Shown in pieces: positions 45,665 to 54,884 of a DNA stretch of 64,000 nucleotides. Under the pieces are notes generated by a model. That model made no database searches and was not told the DNA's origin. It saw only the letters and a program-made list of their open reading frames with translations. How positions within the stretch are numbered: the first letter of the stretch is position 1; each line of letters begins with the position of its first letter. The DNA comes from AP-15 sp963846635 (GTDB lineage Bacteria; Pseudomonadota; Alphaproteobacteria; ATCC43930; CGMCC-115725). The translations under genes and the position numbers were made by a program. The stretch spans positions 124,001 through 188,000 of the forward strand of contig CAWJXM010000003.1 of the NCBI GenBank assembly GCA_963846635.1, read 5' to 3'.

Positions 45665-45978
45665 ACAGCAAGGCCTTCGTTCAGCTTCTGATCTACAAGC
45701 ATGCCCAACAGGCCGCCCCGTCGCAGATGCGCTAACGCCTCGCGTGCGCCGACACTGCCTTTGGCGAACATGGGGACTTCTGCCCCCATCGCCTCGCGCC
45801 GCATCCCCTGGATCGCTGCGTCGGCCGCCGGGTTGGATGCCGCCCGATAGAACCATGACACTGTCAGGCCAAGCGAGGCCGCAACTGGCAGACCGATCTC
45901 CCAATTTGCGAGATGGCCGGAGAATAAGATGGCGGGACCGCCGCGGTCTCGCACAGCACGAAGCTCCGTGTCATCCTC
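45665..45978 (-). pseudogene. Lipid A acyltransferase (LpxL/HtrB family), internal fragment
   Basis: The minus strand reads DDTELRAVRDRGGPAILFSGHLANWEIGLPVAASLGLTVSWFYRAASNPAADAAIQGMRREAMGAEVPMFAKGSVGAREALAHLRRGGLLGMLVDQKLNEGLAV. SGHLANWE contains the HxxxxE catalytic motif of LpxL-type acyltransferases, and LVDQK fits the following conserved block. Both ends are cut by IS copies F and G; only about 104 codons remain. Loss of one such paralogue would be tolerable if another copy exists. Confidence 0.88.
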
Positions 45979-47066
45979 GGCGTTGGTGCACTTGGACGGC
46001 CTGGAGCACTGAGGCACGCTACGCCATCCTTTGTCGTGGTATTCCGATGCCGCACAAACACAACGACGATCGCCGCCACCACATCCCGAAGATGGCGTTC
46101 AAGGTCCAGAATTGGCCGAGTACGAAGCGGGACTGCGCCGGCGTGGCAGTCTGACGTTGTGGATTGAGGATGCGGCGCTGGACCACTGGCAAACCGTTGG
46201 ACCGAAAGGCCAGGCCCGCTATACCGACGCTGCGATCCAGACCACGCTGATGGTTCGCACGGCGTTCAGGCTGGCGTTGCGGCAGACCGAAGGTCTGATG
46301 GCATCGGTCATCACGCTGATGGACCTTACGATCTCAGCGCCGGATCACTCCACGATCAGCCGCCGGGCGGAGACACTGCCGGTGATCCCGCCGGCCTCCG
46401 TGCCAGACGGTCCGTTGCACTTATTGATCGACAGCACGGGCCTGAAGGTCTACGGGGCGGGTCAATGGCTGGAGGCGAAACACGGCGCGAAGTCGCGCCG
46501 GAAATGGCGCAAGCTTCATCTGGCGGTCGATGCCGAAAATGGCGTGATAGTGGCCCAGACCCTGACGGATCAAGACGCCGATGATCCGTCTCAGGTTACG
46601 CCGTTGCTCGATCAGATTGATGGCGCGATCGCCCGGGTAACGGCTGACGGCGCGTATGATGGCGCGCCCACCTACAACACGATCGCCGCGCACGGCGATG
46701 ACGTCGAAGTCGTGATCCCGCCGCGCTCGACGGCCGTACTCAATGGTGAACCAGGTCCGCTCGCCCAGCGTGACCGGCATCTCGAGATGATCCTGGAACA
46801 AGGGCGGTTGGCCTGGCAGAAGGCAACAGATTATGGCCAGCGCTCGCTGGTCGAAACGACAATGGGCCGCTACAAGGCGCTGATCGGACCCCGGCTGCGA
46901 GCACGCGGTTTCGACGCTCAGCAGACTGAGGCAGCCATCGGCGGCGCGGTCCTGAACCGGATGCTGGCGGCCGGACGCCCTGATTCCATCCGCCGGATGT
47001 GCGTCATCGCGTAACGGCCTGGGGCTGGGGTCATTTCGAGCTCAGCTCTGGAAGTGCACCAACGCC
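45979..47066 (+). mobile_element. IS5-family (IS903-group) element, copy G
   Basis: A 1088-bp copy. Flanks GTCATCCTC (left, acyltransferase fragment) and TGGCAGATT (right, sugar-binding protein gene) do not match. Confidence 0.95.
46031..47014 (+). CDS. IS5-family transposase, one-base-deletion variant (copy G)
   Basis: A 327-residue frame from TTG 46031, carrying the shared one-G deletion that breaks the native ATG frame; DDE segments are intact. Confidence 0.85.
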   Translation: MSWYSDAAQTQRRSPPPHPEDGVQGPELAEYEAGLRRRGSLTLWIEDAALDHWQTVGPKGQARYTDAAIQTTLMVRTAFRLALRQTEGLMASVITLMDLTISAPDHSTISRRAETLPVIPPASVPDGPLHLLIDSTGLKVYGAGQWLEAKHGAKSRRKWRKLHLAVDAENGVIVAQTLTDQDADDPSQVTPLLDQIDGAIARVTADGAYDGAPTYNTIAAHGDDVEVVIPPRSTAVLNGEPGPLAQRDRHLEMILEQGRLAWQKATDYGQRSLVETTMGRYKALIGPRLRARGFDAQQTEAAIGGAVLNRMLAAGRPDSIRRMCVIA

Positions 47067-47183
47067 TGGCAGATTGCCTTGCGCCGACACCGCCCCAATC
47101 ATCGCGTCGGGACTAGCTGCAATGAAGTTGATAAAATCAACAATCAGCCTCTGCTTTGCCGGGTCCGGTGTGAACACGCCATA

Positions 47184-48898
47184 GATACTGTCGGCGAATT
47201 CAGGCGGCCTGAGCCAGGGCGGCGAAGCGGGTCACGCGTGTCTTGGCGCGCGGCGTTCCGGCCAGCCAATGCACAATGCGCGCGGCGTTCAGCGCGGCGG
47301 CGGTACACACCTGTTGCAACCCGGTCTTGGCAAGGCCGATGTAACGGCTTTGGCGCATGCCGAATGCGCGCACGCCCTGTGACAAGGTGCCTTCGACGCC
47401 GGCACGCACGTGGTAACGTTCCTTCCAGACCGGGTCATCCATCCGTGCCCGCGCCCTGTTCAGCGCCTCGTATTCCGGACGCGGGTGGAAGTAGACGGAG
47501 CGGCGCGCTTCCTTGGCCGGGGTGCATAAGGCGCGCACGGCGCAGGTGCCGCAGTCGGTGCGGCTGAACACCGCGCAAATGCGCGCGGCGCCGGCGCCAT
47601 CCAAGCCGCGGCGCCAGGTCACCGATGTCTTGCCCTGCGGGCAGGTGACCTGTTCGCGCTCCCAATCGATCGCAAAGTGGCGCTGCTCATAGGCCTGTTC
47701 CGCCTCGTTCTGCCGCTTCGCTACTGCCCGGACTGGCCCCTCCAAGGAGACGCCGTGGTCACGTTGGCTGCTCACCAGCAGCGCCGCGTCGACATAGCCT
47801 GCGTCCACGAAGTGCTCGGCCGGCAGCAGCCCCTTGTCGGCCAGGCATTTGTGAATGTCCGCCGTGCTCGCCATGTCCGGCTGCATCGCCGGGCAGGTCA
47901 TGACATGTGTAACCAGGTGTGCGGCATTCTCGTCGCAGGTTTCGGTCACGTGCACCTTGTAGCCCGACCATTCCGTCTGCCGTTTCGTGCTGTAATGCGC
48001 CTCCGGATCATAGGGGGATTGCAGCCGCTCGCCCACGGGCGGCAGTTCCGCTCCCGCCCGCCAGCGCGGTGGCCCGTTCCCCTCGCGGGCGTAATGGATC
48101 CGCCACACATCCCGCAGCGTCCCAACCATCGGCTGCTGGCGCGCCACGGCCGGTGCATTCGGCACCTCCAAGGCGTCCAGCAAGGTGAAGCCGTCCAGCC
48201 CGATTTCGATGGCAAGGGCTTCGCGCTCTTCCCGCCGCTTGGGCAGGCGATAATCCTCGATCCGGCGCCCGTAGCGCTTGAACCAGACGGGCTGGGCGAT
48301 CTGACGCAGCCAGTCCGGCACAGTCGCGGCGAGGTCGTCCAAGGTGGCGCGCAACGTCTCGGCAACCAGTTCGAGCAGGTGCAGATCATGCACCGCAGCC
48401 AGGATATGTGTGCTGTCCGTACGCTGCTTGCCTCGCGCCCTGATCAGACCGCGCGCCTTGAAGCGCTCCAGCATCCTGTCCAGCAACAGATGCTCCGCCT
48501 TGCCCGCGACAAGGCGGGCGCGGAACTCCGCCAGCACGCTGAAGTGGAAACCAGGGTCGGTCAGTTCGAGCCCCAACGCATACTTCCAGTCAATCCGGCC
48601 GCGCACCGCATCGGCGGCTTGCCGGTCACTGAGATGCTCCAGAAACTGAAAGACCGTGACCAGCGCCAAACGCCATGGCGCAAGGCCGGGCCGACCTCGG
48701 ACGGGATACAGCGTGCGGAAGTCGGCATCCTCGTAAAGGCTGGCGAATTCATCACGCAGCCGCGTTATGACGGTGCCGCCGGGAAACGCCGCACGGGCCA
48801 CTCGCGCGGTCTCGGCCGGGATCTCGCCAATCGGCTCTGGATGCAGGCTCATGGATCACCCCCATGCTGAAGGACCGCCTGAATTCGCCGACAGTATC
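47184..48898 (-). mobile_element. IS1182-family element
   Basis: A 1715-bp element with perfect 24-bp inverted ends that start GATACTGTCGGCG and end TTCAGGCGG, flanked by the direct repeat CGCCATA (47177-47183 and 48899-48905). It interrupts the sugar-binding protein gene. Confidence 0.95.
47200..48852 (-). CDS. IS1182-family transposase
   Basis: A 550-residue transposase: YPVRGRPGLAPWRLALVTVFQFLEHLSDRQAADAVRGRIDWKYALGLELTDPGFHFSVLAEFRARL (N-terminal DUF772-type domain), RTDSTHILAAVHDLHLLELVAETLRATL (first D), HFVDAGYVDAALL (second D), a CPQGKTSVTW...C..C zinc-like region (CAVFSRTDCGTCAVRALC) and VRAGVEGTLSQGVRAFGMRQSRYIGLAKTGLQQV (catalytic E). The order matches IS1182. The gene is intact, so this element may still be active. 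Confidence 0.93.
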   Translation of the reverse strand: MSLHPEPIGEIPAETARVARAAFPGGTVITRLRDEFASLYEDADFRTLYPVRGRPGLAPWRLALVTVFQFLEHLSDRQAADAVRGRIDWKYALGLELTDPGFHFSVLAEFRARLVAGKAEHLLLDRMLERFKARGLIRARGKQRTDSTHILAAVHDLHLLELVAETLRATLDDLAATVPDWLRQIAQPVWFKRYGRRIEDYRLPKRREEREALAIEIGLDGFTLLDALEVPNAPAVARQQPMVGTLRDVWRIHYAREGNGPPRWRAGAELPPVGERLQSPYDPEAHYSTKRQTEWSGYKVHVTETCDENAAHLVTHVMTCPAMQPDMASTADIHKCLADKGLLPAEHFVDAGYVDAALLVSSQRDHGVSLEGPVRAVAKRQNEAEQAYEQRHFAIDWEREQVTCPQGKTSVTWRRGLDGAGAARICAVFSRTDCGTCAVRALCTPAKEARRSVYFHPRPEYEALNRARARMDDPVWKERYHVRAGVEGTLSQGVRAFGMRQSRYIGLAKTGLQQVCTAAALNAARIVHWLAGTPRAKTRVTRFAALAQAA

Positions 48899-49826
48899 CG
48901 CCATACGTCCAGCCGCCGGCGACCGTGGACGGACCAGCGGCGCTGCGCATCGGGATCGCTGCCATCGACCACTCCGCCTTGTCGCCAAGATCGTGTAGCT
49001 GCTTGGGCATCCAGCTGCCGCCAAGGAACATCGCAACATTGCCACGCAGGATGTCTGGATACATGTCCAACTCGAACCGAAAGCTGACCACCCGCACCGG
49101 GCTCGCCCCGGAGACAACCGTCTTTCTCAGAAACGTTAGGATCTGGATGAGGGCCTCGCGGTTCGTCCCCTCGCCAAACACTGGCTTGCCATCAGCACTG
49201 ATAAGCCGCCCGCCCTGTGTCCACAGCATCGGCAAAATGTCCATCACGCTCGCTTCGCCGCGTCCGCCGGGGAAAATGTAGGGTATTACACCGTTTTTTC
49301 GCAGGCTTGGCGCCAACGCCAGCAATTCGTCCCATGTCTTCGGCGGCGTCGGCACCAGGTCCTTGCGATAAAACAAGGCGCGGACATCCGTGTTCACCCA
49401 GAGCGCCTTCAACTTTCCATCGGGCCCGCGCATACCCCTTCGCACAAAAGGCATGAAGTCGTCGACGTCGCGGACATAGGGATCGAGCGGTTGGAGCTGG
49501 TCGAAGAACCGCGGCAGAAAAAACGAGTTGATCGAAGCGACATCGGGCGCCCGCCCCGCCGCAACCTGCTCCTGAAGCTGCGTCATCCCCAGGTTAATAT
49601 CGGTGCCGAGATACTCCACCTCGAGCTTGACGTCAGGATGCCGCTTGGCCCACGTCGCGACGCGCGAGCTGTACCATTGCTGGATCGGCCCTGCGATCGC
49701 ATGCGGTGATTGTGGTGTATTCGCGAGCCAGATAATCTGGATTGGCGCGGCGGCTTGAGCACTGGTGTCAAACCACATGAAGCAGAACAGCGTGGCCAAG
49801 ATCAGCCCATGTTTCAACACCATCAA

Positions 49827-50266
49827 ACCGATCCTCGAGTATTTATTGCAACGAGGCAGCGTTCATGTTAGACAATTATCTTCTAACCCAAGTTCTGGGT
49901 TGTCAATGCATCCCCCTTAGCACGCTTTGACCGGCCTGGACGAACTCAAGGCGCCTTGCGCGCACGGCACATGTCAATCGCAACCACGATCTGGTCCCGA
50001 TAAAATTTACCCCCTTTTTCGCCAGCCGAACCAGAACACTTTCTATGGGCCTGGTAGTTCGGCATGATGTTGGTGATGCCGGCTGCGAGGTGGCACTCGG
50101 TCGTCAGAAGCAGGGATGGCGCGGAGCAAATAGACCTGTGGCGTCGCTCGGCGGACGTTGGAGCACTCAAGATGCGCTTCGGGCAAATGGCCGGCTTCGA
50201 CCGGATGGCAAGCTTAAAGCTCGGCATCAGGACGGCGTTGAACATTGTCGCCAGAAGGATCCCGGC
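49827..50266. other. Intergenic region upstream of the pterin-type cluster
   Basis: AT-rich around 49830-49900 (promoter region of the sugar-binding gene on the minus strand). The plus strand is open from 50045 in the dehydrogenase frame, but the residues do not look like the start of that family, and the minus-strand frames are not recognised either. A decayed segment is likely. Confidence 0.45.
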
Positions 50267-51259
50267 TTGATCGGCAACGACCCGGAAACGGCGCTCGCCT
50301 ATTGGGCGGTGGCGCCGGGCCGCGGCGAAATCCGAGCGGAACCGCTGCGACCGCCGGGTCCGCATGAGGCGTTGGTGCAAGCCCGGTTCTCGGGCGTGTC
50401 GCGGGGCACTGAGGCCCTCGTGGCCCTGGGTCGGGTGCCGGCCTCGCAGTGGACGGCGATGCGGGCCCCTTTCCAGGCCGGCGAATTCCCATTCCCGGTG
50501 AAGTACGGCTACGCGGCCGTGGGCACGGTGCTCGAGGGCCCGCCTGGGCTCGCCGGCCGCGACGTCTTCTGCCTTCATCCGCATCAGACGGCCTATGTCG
50601 TCCCGGCGGCGGCGATCACCCCGCTGCCGGCGGGCGTGCCGCCGGGCCGGGCGGTGCTCGCGGCCAATATGGAGACCGCGCTCAACGTCGTCTGGGACGC
50701 GGCGGCGCTGCCGGGGGAGCGGGTCCACGTGATTGGCGCCGGAGTGTTAGGCTGCCTCATCGCCTGGCTCATCGGCCGGCTGCCGGGGACGGAGGTGGCG
50801 CTCGCCGACATCGATCCGGCGCGAGCATCGGTGGCGACTCGGCTCGGGGTGGGGTTCGCGCCGCCCGAGGGGCTGGCGCCCGACGCCGACCTCGTTGTCC
50901 ACGCCTCTGGCGCTCCCGCGGGCCTTTCCCGCGCGCTCCAGGTGGCGGGCGTTGAGGCGCGGGTGGTGGAGGCGAGCTGGTACGGCAACCAGCAGGTGGC
51001 GCTGCAGCTCGGCGAGGCGTTCCACAGCCGACGGCTGAGGCTCATAAGCTCGCAAGTGGGCGCCGTGGCTCCGGCGCTGCGGCCGCGCTGGGCCCACGCG
51101 CGCCGACTTGAAAAGGCACTCGAGCTGCTCCGCGAGCCGGTGCTGGACGCGCTGATCACCGGCGAGGCGCCGTTCGCGACGCTGCCCGAGTTGATGCCGA
51201 TATTGGCGGCCGCGCCGGCTGGGACCTTGTGCCAGCGGATCACCTATCAGGCAGTCTGA
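50267..51259 (+). CDS. Zinc-type (MDR) alcohol dehydrogenase of the pterin-type cluster
   Basis: About 330 residues from a TTG at 50267 (AGAAGGAT upstream). The frame is open back to 50045, but the upstream part does not resemble the family. The N-terminal GroES-like fold reads AYWAVAPGRGEIRAEPLRPPGPHEALVQARFSGVSRGTEALVALGRVP, followed by KYGYAAVGTVLEGP. The nucleotide-binding site is VHVIGAGVLGCLIAWLIGRLPGTEVALADIDPARASVATRLGV. The usual catalytic Cys and the structural zinc Cys cluster are not evident; SGVSRGTE is typical of a zinc-poor subgroup. It probably reduces or oxidises a pathway intermediate. First gene of a plus-strand run of four. Confidence 0.85.
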   Translation: MIGNDPETALAYWAVAPGRGEIRAEPLRPPGPHEALVQARFSGVSRGTEALVALGRVPASQWTAMRAPFQAGEFPFPVKYGYAAVGTVLEGPPGLAGRDVFCLHPHQTAYVVPAAAITPLPAGVPPGRAVLAANMETALNVVWDAAALPGERVHVIGAGVLGCLIAWLIGRLPGTEVALADIDPARASVATRLGVGFAPPEGLAPDADLVVHASGAPAGLSRALQVAGVEARVVEASWYGNQQVALQLGEAFHSRRLRLISSQVGAVAPALRPRWAHARRLEKALELLREPVLDALITGEAPFATLPELMPILAAAPAGTLCQRITYQAV

Positions 51260-51522
51260 TGGCGAGACAAAAGAGGCTTGGACAGGACCGGCTTTGCCTC
51301 CCCAAGGCGCCTTGACAGTCCAGGGGACGCGGCTATGGTCGAGATCGTTTGCTCGTTCTGGCCTGGGTAACCTGTTCTGGATTGTGCTGCTTGCCTCGGC
51401 CTCGGCCACAGCTTCGATCGGCGGGCAGTGATCCTGGCGCTGGCGCGGGGCGCGGCACCCGTTGACGGCAGGCCACATTGCCGGCAGGCGGGTGATTTAC
51501 AGCTGGCGACGGAAGGAGGCGC

Positions 51523-51921
51523 ATGTTCAGTGTCGGCGTCCGCGATCATATCATGATCGCGCACGGCTTCAGGGGAGAGGTGTTCGGGCCGGCGCAAGCC
51601 CTGCACGGCGCCACCTACGTGATTGACGTAGAGTTCCGCTGCGCCGAGATCAGCGACGACGGCATCGTCGTCGACATCGCCCGAGCGCACACCCAGCTCA
51701 AGGCCACACTGGCAGAGCTGAACTACAAGAACCTCGACGAGCTGCCGATGTTCGCAGGCAAGAATACGACGACCGAGTTCCTGGCCCGCCACATCTTCGG
51801 GCGGCTGCGCGAAGCCACCAGGAATGGCGAACTTGGGCCGGGGGGCGAGAACGTGTCCGCCATCAAGGTGACGCTGCGCGAGAGCCACGTGGCCTGGGCG
51901 GGGTACGAGGGGGAGGTCTAA
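51523..51921 (+). CDS. 6-pyruvoyltetrahydropterin synthase/QueD-like protein with altered metal ligands
   Basis: A 132-residue T-fold protein: MFSVGVRDHIMIAHGFRGEVFGPAQALHGATYVIDVEFRCAEISDDGIVVDIARAHTQLKATLAELNYKNLDELPMFAGKNTTTEFLARHIFGRL...IKVTLRESHVAWAGYEGEV. LNYKNLDELPMFAGKNTTTEFLARHI matches LNHxxLNxxPxFxxxNPTxExLA of the family, and LRESHVAWAGY matches the C-terminal ExxxxxAxY. The metal motif is altered: His14 and His28 remain, but the usual CxxxHGH reads GPAQALHGA, with no Cys and with Ala30 in place of the third His. A strong AAGGAGGCGC ribosome site precedes the ATG. Standard PTPS or QueD activity is therefore doubtful. Confidence 0.85.
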   Translation: MFSVGVRDHIMIAHGFRGEVFGPAQALHGATYVIDVEFRCAEISDDGIVVDIARAHTQLKATLAELNYKNLDELPMFAGKNTTTEFLARHIFGRLREATRNGELGPGGENVSAIKVTLRESHVAWAGYEGEV

Positions 51922-51924
51922 AAC

Positions 51925-52983
51925 TTGCGCCGCCGCACGGCCCTGATCTTTCCGGGCGATCTCGGCACGCTGACCGGCGGCTACGTCTACGACCGACGCG
52001 CCTTCGCGGCGCTGCAGGACCGCGGCTGGTGGGTGAACCGCCTGAGCCTGTCTGGTGGTTTTCCATTTCCCGATGACCACGCGCTAGCAGCGGCTGACGC
52101 GGCGCTGGGCTCGCTGCCGGACGGATTGACCGCTGTGGTCGACGGCTTGGCCCTGGGCGTAATGCCGGAGGCAGCGGCCAGGCACGGGGGCCGGCTCGCC
52201 CTCGTCGGACTCGTTCATCTCCCCTTGTGTATTGAGACAGGGCTCGAGTTCTACGCGGCCGAGCGGCTGCGAGCAAGCGAGCGGGCGGCGCTGGCGTGGT
52301 GCCAGCGGGTGATCGTGACAAGCCCACTAACAGCGAGGACGGTGGTGGCGGAGTTCGACGTGCCGGCGGAGCGGGTCACCGTGGCTTTGCCAGGGGTCGA
52401 TCCGGCGCCCGTCGCCAGCGGGTCGGCGACTCGACGGCCGCATTTGCTCTGTGTCGGCACGCTAACGCCGCGCAAGGGGCACCGGCTGCTGTTGGAAGCC
52501 TTGGCGGACTTACTTGATCTCGATTGGACGCTCGCCTGCGTGGGCAGCGCCGAGCGGGATCCGGCAATGGCGGCGCAGGTCCGCGAGACCATCGCCGTGC
52601 TGGGCCTTAGCGATCGAGTCTCGCTGGTCGGCGAGTTGAGCGGAGAGGCGCTCTCGGCGGCCTACGCGAGGGCGGACGTGCTCGTCTCGGCGTCGTTCTA
52701 CGAAAGCTACGGGATGGCGCTGGCCGAGGGGTTGGCGAGGGGCCTGCCGATCGTCGCTGTGGCGGCAGGGGGGGTCGCGGATACGGTGCCGCGCTCGGCG
52801 GGACTGCTGGTACCGCCGCTCGACCGCGAGGCGCTGACCGTGGCGCTCCGTCAGGTGCTCGGCGAGCCGGACATACGGCAGCGGCTGCATGAAGGGGCGC
52901 TCGCGGCACGGGAGGGGCTGCCACGCTGGGCGGACACCGCGACCGCGATCGAGCAGGCGCTGCTGGCGTGCGAAGTGTCTTGA
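51925..52983 (+). CDS. GT4-family glycosyltransferase of the pterin-type cluster
   Basis: A 352-residue GT-B protein. TLTGGYVYDRRAFAALQDRGW is the N-terminal donor-loop region with GGY, LLCVGTLTPRKGHRLLLEALADL the start of the second Rossmann domain, and SASFYESYGMALAEGLARGLPIVAVAAGGVADTV the Ex7E nucleotide-sugar site. It starts at TTG three bases after the preceding stop and overlaps the next gene by four bases, so it is translated as part of an operon. It probably glycosylates the product of the cluster; the sugar and acceptor are unknown. Confidence 0.9.
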   Translation: MRRRTALIFPGDLGTLTGGYVYDRRAFAALQDRGWWVNRLSLSGGFPFPDDHALAAADAALGSLPDGLTAVVDGLALGVMPEAAARHGGRLALVGLVHLPLCIETGLEFYAAERLRASERAALAWCQRVIVTSPLTARTVVAEFDVPAERVTVALPGVDPAPVASGSATRRPHLLCVGTLTPRKGHRLLLEALADLLDLDWTLACVGSAERDPAMAAQVRETIAVLGLSDRVSLVGELSGEALSAAYARADVLVSASFYESYGMALAEGLARGLPIVAVAAGGVADTVPRSAGLLVPPLDREALTVALRQVLGEPDIRQRLHEGALAAREGLPRWADTATAIEQALLACEVS

Positions 52984-53786
52984 GTAGCGAACGATTCGGG
53001 GCCGAATGGCTGGCCTTGCGGGAGCCGTATGATACGCGGGCGGTTGCTCCCGACTTGGTCAGGCGACTGGCCGAATGGGTAACGGTACGCCCAGGCTTGC
53101 GGGTGGTTGACCTGGGGGCCGGGGCCGGCGCGATGCTGCGACGGCTCGGCCCGATACTAGGTGAAGGCCAGCAATGGACGCTGGCGGAGTTGGATCCAGA
53201 GCTGATCATAGTGGGTCAGGCTCGGCTCGGGGCGGGGCTGCCGCCGGCCGCCTACTGGCGTCTCGATCTCGCCCGCGATCTCGAGGCACTGGGCGGGAAG
53301 CCGGCCAACCTCATCACCGCCTCGGCGCTGCTTGACCTTGTCTCCGCGGATTGGCTTGGGCGGTTGGCGCGGCTGCGCGCGCAGCTGGATTGCGCGCTCT
53401 ACGTGGCGCTCACCTACGACGGCCATATCGAGTGGGAGCCGGCGGACCCGTTCGATGGGCTGGCGCTGAATGCGGTAAACCGGCATCAAAGGGGCGACAA
53501 GGGCTTTGGCCTAGCGCTGGGTCCGGACGCGGCGCCAGCACTTGCCCGGATGCTGGGCGGTGGCACGGAGCTGGCGCGGAGCGATTGGCGGCTCGGGCCC
53601 GGCGAGCGGGCGATACAGCGGGCGCTGATCAAGGGATATGCCGGCGTCACGGACGATCCGGCGCTGCAGGCCTGGGCGAAGCGGCGCATGGCATATCTGC
53701 AGGCCCGCCGGTCGGCGCTGACGGTGGGGCACCTCGACCTGCTTTATCTGCCGGGCGTTCCATCCTCGTCGAGCCGCACCGCATAG
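52980..53786 (+). CDS. Class I SAM-dependent methyltransferase of the pterin-type cluster
   Basis: About 268 residues from TTG 52980, overlapping the glycosyltransferase stop (TTGA). A GTG at 52968 is the alternative. Motif I is LRVVDLGAGAGAMLRRLGPIL, the acidic loop WTLAELDPELI, and NLITASALLDLVSADWLGRLARL is post-motif I. Its last 43 bases overlap the 3' end of the FkbM gene on the other strand. It appears intact. The substrate is presumably a pathway intermediate. Confidence 0.87.
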   Translation: MSSERFGAEWLALREPYDTRAVAPDLVRRLAEWVTVRPGLRVVDLGAGAGAMLRRLGPILGEGQQWTLAELDPELIIVGQARLGAGLPPAAYWRLDLARDLEALGGKPANLITASALLDLVSADWLGRLARLRAQLDCALYVALTYDGHIEWEPADPFDGLALNAVNRHQRGDKGFGLALGPDAAPALARMLGGGTELARSDWRLGPGERAIQRALIKGYAGVTDDPALQAWAKRRMAYLQARRSALTVGHLDLLYLPGVPSSSSRTA

Positions 53787-54526
53787 ATGTCGCCGGCGGG
53801 GCCGGCCGGGTGGCGGGAGGCGAGCCAGGCGCGCAGTTCGGCGGCGTCGACCCAGCGATCGTAGACCAGCTCGAACCCTTCGCCTAGCGCCAGGTCGTAT
53901 CCATAGCGGCCGAGATCCTCCAGCCGGGCCACGCTCGCCAGCACAGCGTGTGGGCTCGCAGGCACGAACTCAAAGGACAGGGCTGGCAGCGGCACGGAGA
54001 GGCCAGCCAGCACCTCATGCTCCATGCCCTCAACGTCGATCTTGACGAAGGCAGGCGAGCCATGTGCCTCAATCAGCCGGTCGAGGGTCGTCACCGGCAC
54101 CTTGATCCGTTGGCTCCAGTCCACCCAGGCGAAGCCAGGGACGCGGGCAGCCTCGGCGAGGAAGCGGGGCGAGCCGGAGGTGACCGTGGGCGTGCGCGGG
54201 CTGACGTGCAGCGTGAGGCGGCCGGGAGTGGCACCCACCGCGTGAGCAACGACCAGTACGCGGGGATTATGGCGGAACAAGAGGCGGAGGAAGCAGGCGA
54301 AGTCCGGCTGTGGCTCAAGGGCCACAACCCTGGCGCCGAGCCTAGACCAGCAATGGCTGCGGTCACCGACATGGGCGCCGATGTCGAAGCAGAGCGAGCC
54401 CGGGCGTATGAAGCGGGCGTAGAAGCGGCGCAGGCGGGCGCCGCGCCCGGGCTGGCCGTGATAGGTCGCAAGGGAGCGGGCGAGACCATAAACGCGATCA
54501 TAAAGCCGTGCCTCTGGCTCAGACAT
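53744..54526 (-). CDS. FkbM-family methyltransferase
   Basis: A 260-residue protein: FIRPGSLCFDIGAHVGDRSHCWSRLGARVVALEPQPDFACFLRLLF (SAM-binding motif I of FkbM proteins), VPVTTLDRLIEAHGSPAFVKIDVEGMEHEVLAGL (DVEGME motif) and LSFEFV. These blocks define the FkbM family of O-methyltransferases acting on sugars or natural products. Its ATG overlaps the end of the ribA-type gene by eight bases, so the two were one transcription unit before the IS110 insertion. It converges on the methyltransferase gene with a 43-base overlap. Confidence 0.9.
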   Translation of the reverse strand: MSEPEARLYDRVYGLARSLATYHGQPGRGARLRRFYARFIRPGSLCFDIGAHVGDRSHCWSRLGARVVALEPQPDFACFLRLLFRHNPRVLVVAHAVGATPGRLTLHVSPRTPTVTSGSPRFLAEAARVPGFAWVDWSQRIKVPVTTLDRLIEAHGSPAFVKIDVEGMEHEVLAGLSVPLPALSFEFVPASPHAVLASVARLEDLGRYGYDLALGEGFELVYDRWVDAAELRAWLASRHPAGPAGDIYAVRLDEDGTPGR

Positions 54527-54884
54527 AACAATGATCCGCGCTGCTGCCCCTCGCTAATGGCGTCGTCAGAGTCTGGTCGACTTCGATAAGATGGCCGCTG
54601 CGTAGTGCCTTAGTGAGCAGGTAAGCTCTATTATATGAGTTTGGTTCGAAGACGTGCGAGACACGGTCGACTACGTCGATGCCGAAGGCCGCAAGCTGCT
54701 CGATTTTGGCGGGGTTGTTAGTGAGGAGGCGGACGTGGGTGATACCTATGTGCTTAAGCATGATAGCGGCAGCCAAGAAGTAGCGCTCGTCGGGCTTGAA
54801 CCCTAAGTGAGCATTGGCCTCGACGGTGTCGAGGCCATCATCCTGAAGAGCGTAGCAACCATTAACTTTGTAGCGGTTAGGTCT

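Larger units (their letters stand above)
47067..49826 (-). pseudogene. ABC transporter sugar-binding protein, split by IS1182 and truncated
   Basis: MMVLKHGLILATLFCFMWFDTSAQAAAPIQIIWLANTPQ... has a signal peptide (residues 1-26) and the extracellular solute-binding family 1 pattern (VASINSFFLPRFFDQLQPLDPYVRD, LKALWVNTDVRALFYRKDLV, PPKTWDELLALAPSLRKNGVIPYIFPGG). The frame is cut at AGGWTYGG by the IS1182 element. Removing it with one copy of the 7-bp duplication CGCCATA joins 48899 to 47176 in frame and continues VFTPDPAKQRLIVDFINFIAASPDAMIGAVSAQGNLP, until IS copy G cuts it at 47067 (346 codons recovered). The permease and ATPase genes are absent from this window. Confidence 0.9.

Noticed and set aside
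45665..47066. Copies F and G as a composite transposon carrying the LpxL-type gene
   Set aside because: The enclosed gene is an internal fragment, and the outer flanks (GCTTGAGG and TGGCAGATT) do not form a duplication, so there is no sign of movement as a unit.
49946..50728. A 260-residue minus-strand frame upstream of the dehydrogenase
   Set aside because: Most of it is antisense to the dehydrogenase, and the part outside lacks a recognisable domain.
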